Positions 1 through 9,623 are shown, counted from the stretch's first letter. The stretch: 64,000 nt of DNA from Thauera sp. GDN1 (GCF_029223545.1 NZ_CP097870.1:1674001-1738000), one strand, 5' to 3'. Numbers and translations: made by a program. Notes: generated by a model not told the origin, from the sequence alone.

Positions 1-125
1 AAGGCGAGATCACGCTTCAGGGTCGCCCAGGAGATCTCCAGTTCATCGAGCAAAGCCTGTCGGGTGACCACCTTCCGGGCGGATAGCAACTGATCGATCT
101 TGTAGAAGCGTTCGCTTCGGTTCAT
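1..125 (-). CDS. WYL/DeoR-like transcriptional regulator, N-terminal part
   Basis: This is a partial gene that runs off the left edge. Reading leftward from an ATG at 123-125 gives 41 codons beginning MNRSERFYKIDQLL. They continue through a helix-turn-helix (RQALLDELEISWATLKRDLA) typical of the HTH_11 domain at the start of WYL-domain (YafY/CapW-like) regulators. Only the DNA-binding part is visible, so a C-terminal WYL ligand-sensing domain is inferred from the family. The gene diverges from the Nudix-containing protein at 248 across about 120 bp, so it may control that gene. WYL regulators often sit beside defence or stress cassettes. No clear ribosome binding site was seen. Confidence 0.7.
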   Translation of the reverse strand, partial: MNRSERFYKIDQLLSARKVVTRQALLDELEISWATLKRDLA

Positions 126-247
126 GGCGCATGGGGTAAGGGTAAAGAAGCGGGGCATGCCAAGCGGGCGCAATGCCTTAGCCTCGCGTCGGGCAAGATG
201 AGCCTGGATGCATGAAGAAAGTAAGCTTACGTCAATGGAGGCGTATC

Positions 248-2242
248 ATGTGGCTCATCACGCCGATTGGTTTTTTCAGTATCGTCCAGAAGCCTGGCGA
301 CAAGCGGAATGGCACCCTGACCGTGCGTTCCCGGGTGCGCAACGACCTGGCCGCCCTCAAGCAACGCTACCTTCCCGGCCTCGGGCCGATCCAGGAAGGT
401 CACGATACCGACTACCGCTTCCGGGCGATCGCACCCCGCGCCGAGGTGTCTGCCGCGATGGCCCGGATGGCCGACAAGCTGGACTACGGCAATTTCAAGT
501 CGGAGGTCGCCAAAAAGCAGGGGACGAAGCGCGCCAGCCTGTATCACCAGGTCTGGGAGCTCTTGTACCGACTCCAGACAGACCCGAGCTTTTCTGAGAA
601 TGAGCCCACGGCGGACAGCTATGGCGGCGTGGTCGTCAGTGGCGGGCAGAGAGTCCTGTTGCGCGAGCCGACCAAGCACCACGGTGGATATGCGTGGACC
701 TTTGCCAAGACCGAAGCCAGGCCTGGCGAGTCGGCGCGCGATGCCGCCATTCGCGCAGTGCGCGAGAAGGCCGGCTACGAGGCCGAAATCCGCATCGGCA
801 TTCCTGGCGTGTTCAAGGGTTCGTCCTCGAGCACCTGCTACTACGTGATGGATGCCAGGCATCCCCCGGCGAAGCCGAACTGGCAGACGGCTGGTTTGCG
901 TTGGGTGAGGTTCGACGAGGCGCGAGATCTGATTCGTGAGTCACCGAACGTCGACGGTCGAGATCGGGACCTGGCCATTCTGGACGCGGCTGAGCAGGCG
1001 GCCGGGATGATCGCCTGCAAGGAGCACCCGAACGTCCAGCCGGAAGACTGGAAGGACCTCAAGGCCATGCCCGAACGCCACACCGTGCTCTACCCGAAAC
1101 TGTGGTTCGACCCGGACGAAATGGCGAGGATCCGGCGCGGATTCTTCCCTACGGTCATGGAGGAGAAGTGGTTCCTCTACTTCACCGGCGACCGGCTGCG
1201 CATGCACCGGAGCTGGACCGGCATCCTGATCTACGACGTGGGATTTGCCTTCGATCACAAGGGCGGCGCCTATGTGACCGACGTGGTCGTGAACCGGGAG
1301 CCGAGGGAGTACAACAACACCGATGACGATGAAGACGTGAAAGCACTGGAGGAGATGATCCGGTACTACCTGCTCGAGCCCTTGGATGAGCCTGAGGTGG
1401 ATGGGTTCGTCAAGGCGATGACCCTGGCAATGCAGCCGAAATATCTCGGGTCGCCGGAGGTCGTGACTGCACTGGTCAAGGAAGTGTTCGATGTCGCCAT
1501 TCGCGCCATCGCCGATGAGGCGACGGAGGACGACTTTGTCCACGTGGTGGGAAAGGTCGTCTCAGCACTCACGGATGATGATGCCGGCTACACCCGCATG
1601 CCGGGATGGCACAGCACCGAGCAGATGGGCCGCTACATCAAGAAGTACCTGACCGGCAGCGACGAGGGTGATGACCTGGCCGAGATCATCAGCGATGGCA
1701 TGTATGCCTTGCTTGGCAAGCTGTTGGCAATGCTGCACGCCTTCCTGCAGGACCCTGCCGCCAACTGGGAGAAGGATGCGCTGGTTCAACTCAACGCGCT
1801 CCACCAGTTCGTGGTGACGGTCCTGCTGGGCACCAATACGGTGTTGTCTGGTGCAAAGACCTTGAGCGACTTCGATTGGGTACCGGTTGCCACCGGAACG
1901 CAGGGCAAGGAGGTCATCGTCGAGGTGGGGTCCGAAGGCGGTTCGCTGACGCTGTACGGCATTCAGTCGGCCGGCGGCTGGCAGTTCCGAGCAGAAACCA
2001 ATGAAGCGGCGTTGCTCGACGACGAGGATATGCCCGATTCGCCCGAACGCCCCTGGGCGGAAACGTGGCGCAGCGCCCTCAAGCAGCTCGATGCATACCC
2101 ATGGACGCAGCTACGCGCCGTGACGGTGCATCCCGAGTTTTGCGATCGGGTCTTCAAGGCGTTGAAGACCCGCGAGAAAAAAGGCCTCGCGGTCGATTGG
2201 GGGCAGTGGGGCAATGTGTTGAACGTGCTTGTTGGCAACTGA
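248..2242 (+). CDS. Four-module protein with degenerate Nudix domain
   Basis: The protein has 664 residues. The ATG at 248 is chosen because GGAGG lies at 237-241; a start at 212 has no such site. Four parts can be made out. Residues 1-115 form a small domain opening MWLITPIGFFSIVQKPGD. Residues 122-250 form a Nudix fold. Residues 275-375 carry the block EEKWFLYFTGD..HRSWTG. Residues 541-664 form a beta-rich end with EGGSLTLYG and YPWTQL..VHPEF. In the Nudix box, E161, R169, E173 and G176 are kept. The expected G is T155, the E after R169 is A170, and the second E of the EE pair is K174. Hydrolase activity is therefore doubtful and a nucleotide-binding or sensing role is possible. I recognise blocks 1, 3 and 4 only as conserved-looking modules seen in hypothetical proteins. 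The neighbour on the left is a divergent WYL regulator. The function is unknown. Confidence 0.8.
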   Translation: MWLITPIGFFSIVQKPGDKRNGTLTVRSRVRNDLAALKQRYLPGLGPIQEGHDTDYRFRAIAPRAEVSAAMARMADKLDYGNFKSEVAKKQGTKRASLYHQVWELLYRLQTDPSFSENEPTADSYGGVVVSGGQRVLLREPTKHHGGYAWTFAKTEARPGESARDAAIRAVREKAGYEAEIRIGIPGVFKGSSSSTCYYVMDARHPPAKPNWQTAGLRWVRFDEARDLIRESPNVDGRDRDLAILDAAEQAAGMIACKEHPNVQPEDWKDLKAMPERHTVLYPKLWFDPDEMARIRRGFFPTVMEEKWFLYFTGDRLRMHRSWTGILIYDVGFAFDHKGGAYVTDVVVNREPREYNNTDDDEDVKALEEMIRYYLLEPLDEPEVDGFVKAMTLAMQPKYLGSPEVVTALVKEVFDVAIRAIADEATEDDFVHVVGKVVSALTDDDAGYTRMPGWHSTEQMGRYIKKYLTGSDEGDDLAEIISDGMYALLGKLLAMLHAFLQDPAANWEKDALVQLNALHQFVVTVLLGTNTVLSGAKTLSDFDWVPVATGTQGKEVIVEVGSEGGSLTLYGIQSAGGWQFRAETNEAALLDDEDMPDSPERPWAETWRSALKQLDAYPWTQLRAVTVHPEFCDRVFKALKTREKKGLAVDWGQWGNVLNVLVGN

Positions 2243-2322
2243 TGATGCAAGGGAGCATGCGGGCAAAAACGCGCATCGAGGATTCGAAGCTATCCGTCTT
2301 CGCCGGTAGAAGGTAAGCCCCC

Positions 2323-2350
2323 GGGGGAAAAGAGCTTCTTCTTTTTCCCC
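2323..2350. terminator. Hairpin between convergent genes
   Basis: GGGGGAAAA at 2323-2331 can pair with TTTTTCCCC at 2342-2350 around a 10-base loop. The site lies between the multi-module gene (plus) and codA (minus), which converge here. The A and T tracts in the arms make it a plausible bidirectional terminator. Confidence 0.5.
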
Positions 2351-2382
2351 GCCGCTTTCTGTGGAGGACGACGGGGCGCCGC

Positions 2383-3642
2383 TCAGGCGCCATCCTGCTC
2401 CCACGTCACCTCGCTCGTGCTCCTGCGCATGACGACCCGGCCATGGCGGATCGAGAGCTCCGCATGCGCCTGCGTGCGCAACACCTCGTAGTCGCTCTCG
2501 GCCGACAGCAGCACCAGGTTGGCCGGGCGTCCGACCTCGATGCCGTAGCCCTCGCCGAGACTCATTGCCCTCGCGCTGTGATCGGTGACGAAGTCCAGCG
2601 CGTGCTGGAGGTCCTCGTAGCCGAGCATGTGGCAGATGTGGAGTCCGGCGTCGAGCACGCGCAGGATGTTGCCGTTGCCGAGCGGATACCAGGGGTCGAC
2701 GATCGAGTCCTGTGCGAAGCACACGTTCAGGCCGGCGCGGTCGAGCTCCGGCACGCGCGTCAGGCCGCGGCGTTTGGGGTAGGTGTCGAAGCGCCCCTGC
2801 AGGTGGATGCTTTCGGTCGGGCAGCTTACGAAGCTCAGCGCGGCCTGCTTGAGCACCCGGAAGAGCTTGGAGCAGTAGGCGTTGTCGTACGAGCCCATGG
2901 CCGTGGTGTGGCTGGCGGTGACGCGCGGACCCAAGCCCTTCACCCGGGTGATCTCGGCCAGAACCTCGAGAAAGCGGGACTGGGGGTCGTCGGTTTCGTC
3001 GCAGTGCACATCGACGAGGCGGTCGTGGCGTTCGGCCAGATCCATCAGGAAGTGCAGGGACGACACGCCCTGGTCGCGCGTGTTCTCGAAGTGCGGAATG
3101 CCGCCCACCACGTCCGCGCCCATCGCCACCGCCTCCGTCATCAGTGCGCGCCCGTTGGCGAAGGACTCGATCCCCTCCTGCGGGAAGGCGACGATCTGCA
3201 GGTCCACCAGCGCGCGCGCCTCGTCGCGCACTTCCAGCATGGCCTGGAGCGTGCCGAGGCCGGGCTCGGTGACGTCGACATGGGTGCGTACGTGCTGGAT
3301 GCCGTGCGCGGCCAGCATGCGAATGGTGCGATGCGCACGCGACTTGGTGTCGTCCCGGGTGACCAGTGCCTTGCGTTCGGTCCAGTGTTCGATGCCTTCG
3401 AACAGGGTGCCGCTCAGGTTCCAGTGTGGCTCGCCGGCCGTGAGGGCGGCGTCGAGGTGAATGTGCGGCTCGACCAGCGGAGGGATGAGCAGCTTGCCGT
3501 GGGCGTCGAGCGCCTCGCTGTCTGGCAGGGGCGGCGGGACGAGAGCGGCCTGGGGTTCGATCGCGCTGAAGGCGTCGTCGGCCCAGCGCACCGTGAAGAG
3601 TCCGTCGCGTCCCCGCAGGCGAGCATTGACGATGTGGTCCAT
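2383..3642 (-). CDS. codA: Cytosine deaminase-type amidohydrolase
   Basis: The protein has 419 residues and matches the E. coli CodA family along its length. Family landmarks include HIHLD, GTLFEGIE, THVDV, IVAFPQEG, VDVHCDE and HLQGRFDTYPKRRG. CodA converts cytosine to uracil and ammonia in the cytoplasm. Metal and catalytic residues by family comparison are H60, H62, Q155, H213, E216, H245 and D312. At the substrate-side loop the E. coli sequence reads GHDDVFDPW, but here it reads AQDSIVDPW (Q311, D312, S313). The pyrimidine preference could therefore differ, and a related aminopyrimidine may be the real substrate. The start is supported by GAGGA just upstream. The gene lies 40 bp downstream of the phenol activator on the same strand and may be cotranscribed with it, an unusual partnership. 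Confidence 0.9.
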   Translation of the reverse strand: MDHIVNARLRGRDGLFTVRWADDAFSAIEPQAALVPPPLPDSEALDAHGKLLIPPLVEPHIHLDAALTAGEPHWNLSGTLFEGIEHWTERKALVTRDDTKSRAHRTIRMLAAHGIQHVRTHVDVTEPGLGTLQAMLEVRDEARALVDLQIVAFPQEGIESFANGRALMTEAVAMGADVVGGIPHFENTRDQGVSSLHFLMDLAERHDRLVDVHCDETDDPQSRFLEVLAEITRVKGLGPRVTASHTTAMGSYDNAYCSKLFRVLKQAALSFVSCPTESIHLQGRFDTYPKRRGLTRVPELDRAGLNVCFAQDSIVDPWYPLGNGNILRVLDAGLHICHMLGYEDLQHALDFVTDHSARAMSLGEGYGIEVGRPANLVLLSAESDYEVLRTQAHAELSIRHGRVVMRRSTSEVTWEQDGA

Positions 3643-3682
3643 TCAGGTTCCTCGCGCTCGCGTCGATGGTGAGTGATGCGGC

Positions 3683-5350
<1,668 letters not shown>

Positions 5351-5466
5351 GGGGCTCCTCCAGATTCATTTCGCGTCCGCTCTGCGGCGGGTCGTTTCCC
5401 AGCTCGAGCGCCAAGCTTAGCCGAGCAGGCTGCGCTTTTGGGGGGTGGGGCAGGGCGATCATAGAG

Positions 5467-5482
5467 AAAATCTCGAGAAAAA
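5467..5482. promoter_or_regulatory. TCTCGAGA palindrome, copy 1
   Basis: AAAATCTCGAGAAAAA carries the 8-bp perfect palindrome TCTCGAGA at 5471-5478, flanked by A tracts. It sits 12 bp upstream of the first sigma-54 promoter. The same A-flanked palindrome recurs at 5854, 10691, 12609 and 16727, always between genes. It is inferred to be an operator, possibly for the FCD-type GntR regulator at 11812-12540. Confidence 0.55.
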
Positions 5483-5490
5483 TAAACGAT

Positions 5491-5506
5491 TGGCACAATT
5501 CTTGTA
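5491..5506 (+). promoter_or_regulatory. Sigma-54 promoter ahead of ferredoxin stub
   Basis: TGGCAC at 5491-5496, five bases, then TTGTA at 5502-5506 match the -24/-12 consensus TGGCAC-N5-TTGCA with correct GG to GY spacing. The promoter points right, toward the 33-codon ferredoxin-like open frame at 5584. It lies in the gap controlled by the divergent sigma-54 activator. Confidence 0.75.
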
Positions 5507-5583
5507 CTGAATCCAGGAAATCGTCGGCAAGGCGCATCAAATGCTGATCGAGGACAACCATATCGATGGAGGAGCGTGTACGG

Positions 5584-5685
5584 ATGGGACAGAAATTTGC
5601 GGTGACGATCGAGGACAGCGGCGAGCGGATCGCATGCGCCGACAGCGACAACGTGCTGCGCGCAGAGCACGATCCCGGGCGCTGA
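5584..5685 (+). pseudogene. Truncated XylT/DmpQ-type ferredoxin N-terminus
   Basis: This 33-codon frame reads MGQKFAVTIEDSGERIACAD, then SDNVLRAEHDPGR and stop. It resembles the first 35 residues of chloroplast-type ferredoxins of catechol pathways; compare VTIAETGEVYRCREDETLLA in the intact ferredoxin at 27620. It stops before any of the four cluster cysteines, so it cannot bind a [2Fe-2S] centre. A good ribosome site (GGAGGAG, 5568-5574) precedes the ATG, and an in-frame ATG at 5566 is the alternative start. It has its own sigma-54 promoter upstream and a hairpin downstream. It is most simply a remnant of dmpQ left by a deletion. A short regulatory leader peptide is the alternative. Confidence 0.6.
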
Positions 5686-5708
5686 GCGCTCGGTCCGACC
5701 GGGCATGA

Positions 5709-5741
5709 AACGGGCCGGAGGATGTAGATCCCCGGCCCGTT
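5709..5741 (+). terminator. Hairpin after ferredoxin stub
   Basis: AACGGGCCGG at 5709-5718 pairs perfectly with CCGGCCCGTT at 5732-5741 around a 13-base loop. There is no T run, so it may attenuate or need Rho. It separates the stub from the phenol hydroxylase promoter region. Confidence 0.5.
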
Positions 5742-5784
5742 CCACATTCGGCGGCCGTTTGCTGCAGGGCAATAAATGGAATGA

Positions 5785-5823
5785 ATCAAATGATCATCAG
5801 AATGCATCGGTTGATCATTTGGT
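5785..5823. promoter_or_regulatory. Candidate activator binding sites (UAS) for the phenol operon
   Basis: CAAATGATCA at 5787-5796 and its exact reverse complement TGATCATTTG at 5812-5821 form a symmetric pair about 85-120 bp upstream of the sigma-54 promoter at 5905. DmpR-family upstream activating sequences are TTGATCA-rich inverted repeats at this kind of distance. Assignment to the activator at 3683-5350 is inferred. Confidence 0.55.
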
Positions 5824-5853
5824 GAAGTGGCGGATGCCATCCCGTCCCGGGTC

Positions 5854-5864
5854 AAATCTCGAGA
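5854..5864. promoter_or_regulatory. TCTCGAGA palindrome, copy 2
   Basis: AAATCTCGAGA is the second copy of the recurring intergenic palindrome. It lies between the candidate activator sites and the -24 element of the phenol hydroxylase promoter, where a bound repressor could block activator looping. Confidence 0.5.
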
Positions 5865-5904
5865 CCGCGCGGAAATACTGGAGGTGAAGGCCGTTCTGCG
5901 AGAT

Positions 5905-5920
5905 TGGCACGGAATTTGTT
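5905..5920 (+). promoter_or_regulatory. Sigma-54 promoter of the phenol hydroxylase operon
   Basis: TGGCAC at 5905-5910, five bases, then TTGTT at 5916-5920 match the -24/-12 consensus. The promoter is about 50 bp upstream of the dmpK start and faces it. It fits control by the divergent DmpR-like activator. Confidence 0.8.
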
Positions 5921-5972
5921 ATTAGCTCCTCGACGGCTAGACCGTGTTGATCAAACCGAAGGAGGGTAGGAC

Positions 5973-6239
5973 ATGAAGCATGCAGCGCCTGCGATCGACC
6001 TCAGTCGAAAGTTCGTGCGCCTGACCGAGCGCAGGCCCGACGGATTCGTGGAGTTCGAGTTCGCCATCGGCGACCCCGAGCTCTACGCCGAGATGCTGCT
6101 TCCGGCGGCGGCCTACGAGTCGTTTTGTCAGGTCAACGACGTCACTTTCCTCGGACCCCGGGAGGAGGGGCCGGTGGAGGAAGGCGCCGAGGACTTCAAC
6201 TGGAACCTGCATCAAGCCACGCACCAGCGCTTCCGCTGA
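5973..6239 (+). CDS. dmpK: Phenol hydroxylase assembly/activation protein
   Basis: The protein has 88 residues and matches the DmpK/PhlA/MopK family by size, by position first in the operon and by sequence (FVRLTERRPDGFVEFEFA, then NDVTFLGP). DmpK-type proteins are not needed for catalysis itself. They help form active iron-loaded oxygenase. AAGGAGGGT precedes the ATG at 5973. It is the first gene behind the sigma-54 promoter at 5905 and 32 bp ahead of dmpL. Confidence 0.9.
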   Translation: MKHAAPAIDLSRKFVRLTERRPDGFVEFEFAIGDPELYAEMLLPAAAYESFCQVNDVTFLGPREEGPVEEGAEDFNWNLHQATHQRFR

Positions 6240-6271
6240 GCGTGACCACATAACCAAGAGGAGGAGCGTCC

Positions 6272-7267
6272 ATGCAGATCGATCTGCGCACCGTCACCAT
6301 CAAGCCCTTGCGGCACACCTTCGACAACATCGCCCGCCGCATCGGGGCGGACAAGCCTGCGTCCCGCTACCAGGAAGGCACGCTGGACATGCAGCAGACG
6401 GCGAACTTCCACTACCGGCCGACCTGGGATCCCGAGCACGACATCTACGACGCCTCGCGCACCGCGATCAAGATGGCCGACTGGTACGCGTTCAAGGATC
6501 CGCGCCAGTTCTACTACGGGGCCTACACCCTGGCGCGCGCCAAGCAGCAGGACACCGCTGAGGCCAACTTCGACTTCGTCGAGAACCGCGGCCTGGCGGC
6601 GACGCTGCCGGAGTCGGTGCGCGACACCGTGCTCCAGCTGCTGCTGCCGCTGCGTCACGTGGCCTGGGGTTCGAACATGAACAACGCCAGCGTCTGTGCC
6701 TACAGCTACGGCACCGGCTTCTCGCAGCCGCACATCTACCAGGCGATGGACCAGCTCGGCATCGCCCAGTACCTCACCCGTGTCGGCCTGCTGCTCGGTG
6801 ACGTCGAGTCGCTGGACGAGGCCAAGCGCGCGTGGATGGAAGACGACACCTGGCAGGGCCTGCGCCGCTACGTCGAGGATTCCTTCGTGATCAAGGATCC
6901 GGTCGAGCTCTTCGTGGCGCAGAACGTCGCCCTCGATGGCCTGCTCTATCCGCTGGTGTATGAAACCATCATCGACGACGTGCTGTCGTCGAAGGGCGGC
7001 ACCGCGGTGGCGATGCTCACCCAGTTCATGACCGACTGGTTCGCCGAGACCAGGAAGTGGGTCGACGCCACGGTCAAGATCGCGGCCGCCGAATCGGCCG
7101 AGAACAAGGAGGTCATGGCCGGCTGGCTGAGCCAGTGGCGCGATCGTTCGGCCGCGGCCCTGCTCCCGGTGGCGCGCATCGCCCTGGGTGATCGTACCGA
7201 CGAGGTGATGGCCGAAGTCGTCCAGCAATTCAACGCGCGCATGGCCAAGGCCGGCGTCGCCATCTGA
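6272..7267 (+). CDS. dmpL: Phenol hydroxylase oxygenase beta subunit (P1)
   Basis: The protein has 331 residues, the usual length for DmpL. It is the structural partner of the alpha subunit in the (alpha-beta-gamma)2 di-iron oxygenase that hydroxylates phenol to catechol. It has the ferritin-like helical fold of the family but lacks the paired DExRH iron motifs found in DmpN. The sequence TANFHYRPTWDPEHDIYD near the N-terminus is characteristic. A GGAGGAG ribosome site precedes it. The next gene, dmpM, starts 12 bp later. Confidence 0.93.
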   Translation: MQIDLRTVTIKPLRHTFDNIARRIGADKPASRYQEGTLDMQQTANFHYRPTWDPEHDIYDASRTAIKMADWYAFKDPRQFYYGAYTLARAKQQDTAEANFDFVENRGLAATLPESVRDTVLQLLLPLRHVAWGSNMNNASVCAYSYGTGFSQPHIYQAMDQLGIAQYLTRVGLLLGDVESLDEAKRAWMEDDTWQGLRRYVEDSFVIKDPVELFVAQNVALDGLLYPLVYETIIDDVLSSKGGTAVAMLTQFMTDWFAETRKWVDATVKIAAAESAENKEVMAGWLSQWRDRSAAALLPVARIALGDRTDEVMAEVVQQFNARMAKAGVAI

Positions 7268-7279
7268 GGAGGCTTCCAC

Positions 7280-7549
7280 ATGTCGACCGTATTCCTTGCG
7301 TTGCAGACCAACGAAGACACCCGCCCGATCATCGAGGCGATCCTGCAGGACAACCCTTCGGCGGTGGTGGATGAGCAGCCCGCGATGGTGAAGATCAACG
7401 CCGACGGCCGCCTGGTCGTCCGCCGCGAAACCATCGAGGAGCTCATCGGCCGCGACTACGACCTGCAGGAGCTGCAGGTCAACATGATCACGATGTCGGG
7501 CAACCTCGATCAGACCGACGACGAAATCACCCTGTTCTGGAAATCCTGA
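7280..7549 (+). CDS. dmpM: Phenol hydroxylase effector (regulatory) protein P2
   Basis: The protein has 89 residues and belongs to the MmoB/DmpM family of cofactor-free coupling proteins. These bind the oxygenase and tune oxygen activation and substrate access. It opens STVFLALQTNEDTRPIIEAI and ends DDEITLFWKS, as in DmpM. It sits between the beta and alpha oxygenase genes, the normal order. Confidence 0.92.
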   Translation: MSTVFLALQTNEDTRPIIEAILQDNPSAVVDEQPAMVKINADGRLVVRRETIEELIGRDYDLQELQVNMITMSGNLDQTDDEITLFWKS

Positions 7550-7569
7550 GACCCCGAGGAGACAACACA

Positions 7570-9123
7570 ATGGACATGCAAGTAGCCAAGAAGAAGCTCG
7601 GCCTCAAAGAGCGCTATGCGGTGATGACCCGTGGCCTGGACTGGACCCCGTCCTACCAGAAGATGGAGGACATCTATCCGTACATCGCCTACGAAGGGAT
7701 CAAGATCCACGACTGGGACAAGTGGGAGGATCCCTTCCGCCTGACCATGGACGCCTACTGGAAATACCAGGCCGAGAAGGAGCGCAAGCTGTACGCGATC
7801 ATCGACGCCTTCAACCAGAACAACGGCCACCTCAACGTCACCGACGCGCGCTACGTCAACACGGTCAAGCTCTTCATCAGCGGCATCAGCCCGCTCGAGT
7901 ACGTCGCCCACCGCGGCTTCGCCCACGCCGGCCGTGCCTTCCCCGGCCCGGGCCCGCGCGTCGCCTGCCTGATGCAGTCGCTCGACGAGATCCGCCATGC
8001 CCAGACCCAGGTGCACGCGATCTCGAACTACAACAAGTACTACAACGGCATGCACGACTTCCACCACATGCACGACCGCGTGTGGTTCCTGTCGGTGCCG
8101 AAGTCCTTCTTCGACGACGCCATCACCGCCGGCCCCTTCGAGTTCATGGTCTCGATCGGCTTCTCGTTCGAGTACGTGCTGACCAACCTGCTGTTCGTGC
8201 CCTTCGTCTCGGGCGCGGCCTACAACGGCGACATGGGCACGATGACCTTCGGCTTCTCGGCGCAGTCCGACGAGGCCCGCCACATGACGCTGGGCCTGGA
8301 GGTGATCAAGTTCATCCTCGAGCAGGACCCGGCCAACGTGCCGATCGTGCAGCGCTGGATCGACAAGTGGACCTGGCGCGGCTATCGCGTGCTGACCCTG
8401 GTGGCGATGATGATGGACTACATGCTGCCCAAGCGCACGATGAGCTGGAAGGAGGCCTGGGAGGTGTACTTCGAGGAGAACGGCGGTGCGCTGTTCAAGG
8501 ACCTCGCCCGCTACGGCATCACCATGCCCAAGTGCGCCGAGCAGATCGCCCTCGAGAAGGACCACCTGTCGCACCAGGCCTGGAGCACCTTCTACAACTA
8601 CGCCGCCGCCGCCAACTTCCACACCTGGATGCCGGACGAGGACGAGATGGCGTGGCTGTCGAGCAAGTACCCCGAGAGCTTCGACAAGCACTACCGTCCG
8701 CGCTACGAGTTCTGGCGCGAGCAGGCCGCCAAGGGCAACCGCTTCTACAACAAGACGCTGCCCATGCTGTGCCAGACCTGCCAGATCCCGATGCTGTTCA
8801 CCGAGCCGGGCGATCCGACCAAGATCTGCTACCGCGAGGTCGACTACAAGGGCGACAAGTACCACTTCTGCTCGGATCACTGCAAAGAGATCTTCGAGCA
8901 CGAGCCGGAGAAGTACGTCCAGGCCTGGCTGCCGGTGCACCAGATCTACCAGGGCAACTGCTTCCCCGAGGGCACCGACCCGACGGTGGAGGGCTTCGAC
9001 CCGCTGGCCGCCGTGCTGAAGTACTACAACCTCGAGCACGGTCGCGACAACCTCGACTTCGACATTTCCGAGGACAAGAAGAACTTCGCCGAATGGCGCG
9101 GCCAGGCGACGAAGAACATCTGA
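7570..9123 (+). CDS. dmpN: Phenol hydroxylase oxygenase alpha subunit (P3), di-iron
   Basis: The protein has 517 residues and is the catalytic subunit. It converts phenol, and usually methylphenols, to catechols with O2. All di-iron ligands are visible: E110, E140 and H143 in DEIRH, E201 in FEYV, and E235 and H238 in DEARH. The C-terminal third carries a YHS domain (about 405-445, with CYREV and YHFCSDHC), normal for this family. GAGGAG precedes the ATG. It lies between dmpM and dmpO. Confidence 0.96.
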   Translation: MDMQVAKKKLGLKERYAVMTRGLDWTPSYQKMEDIYPYIAYEGIKIHDWDKWEDPFRLTMDAYWKYQAEKERKLYAIIDAFNQNNGHLNVTDARYVNTVKLFISGISPLEYVAHRGFAHAGRAFPGPGPRVACLMQSLDEIRHAQTQVHAISNYNKYYNGMHDFHHMHDRVWFLSVPKSFFDDAITAGPFEFMVSIGFSFEYVLTNLLFVPFVSGAAYNGDMGTMTFGFSAQSDEARHMTLGLEVIKFILEQDPANVPIVQRWIDKWTWRGYRVLTLVAMMMDYMLPKRTMSWKEAWEVYFEENGGALFKDLARYGITMPKCAEQIALEKDHLSHQAWSTFYNYAAAANFHTWMPDEDEMAWLSSKYPESFDKHYRPRYEFWREQAAKGNRFYNKTLPMLCQTCQIPMLFTEPGDPTKICYREVDYKGDKYHFCSDHCKEIFEHEPEKYVQAWLPVHQIYQGNCFPEGTDPTVEGFDPLAAVLKYYNLEHGRDNLDFDISEDKKNFAEWRGQATKNI

Positions 9124-9185
9124 GCCAGCGGTGCCGCGGGCCGGCCCCGGCCCGCGGCCGACGACAAGACACCAGGAGACACGAC

Positions 9186-9545
9186 ATGGCTGTAGCCGCC
9201 ATTTCCAAGTACGAATTCGCCCCCGCCGACACCCAGGACAAGTTCCACGGCGCTCGACTGCTCTACATCGGCTGGGAAGATCATCTGCTGTTCTGCGCGC
9301 CCTTCGCCTTCCCGTTCCCGCCGACGATGCGCTTCGGCGACGTGGTCGCCGGGCCGATGCAGGCCGCCTTCGGCTACCACCCCGACTTCGCGCAGATCGA
9401 CTGGGCGAAGGCCGAGTGGTTCAAGTCGGGCAAGCCCTTCGCGCCCGACTTCGACAAGTCGCTGGCCGAGAACGGACTGAAGCACAAGGACGTGATCCGC
9501 TTCCGCACCCCCGGCCTCGACGGCATCAAGGGCTCGTGCAGCTGA
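9186..9545 (+). CDS. dmpO: Phenol hydroxylase gamma subunit (P4)
   Basis: The protein has 119 residues, with the ATG at 9186 after AGGAG. It begins MAVAAISKYEFAPADTQDKF and ends GIKGSCS, matching DmpO-type small oxygenase subunits. The small subunit packs on the alpha/beta core and is required for full activity. A longer frame through this region in the same phase is only an upstream extension over dmpN and is not used. Confidence 0.9.
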   Translation: MAVAAISKYEFAPADTQDKFHGARLLYIGWEDHLLFCAPFAFPFPPTMRFGDVVAGPMQAAFGYHPDFAQIDWAKAEWFKSGKPFAPDFDKSLAENGLKHKDVIRFRTPGLDGIKGSCS

Positions 9546-9623
9546 TCCAGTGCAAGGGTGGCGGTCCGCGCCTGCGGCCCGCCACCTCCGCACGACGGAC
9601 AACGGACAGAACGGAAACGCATC

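Noticed and set aside
8780..8920. Extra zinc-like domain fused to DmpN
   Set aside because: The C-terminal YHS domain is a normal part of phenol hydroxylase alpha subunits.
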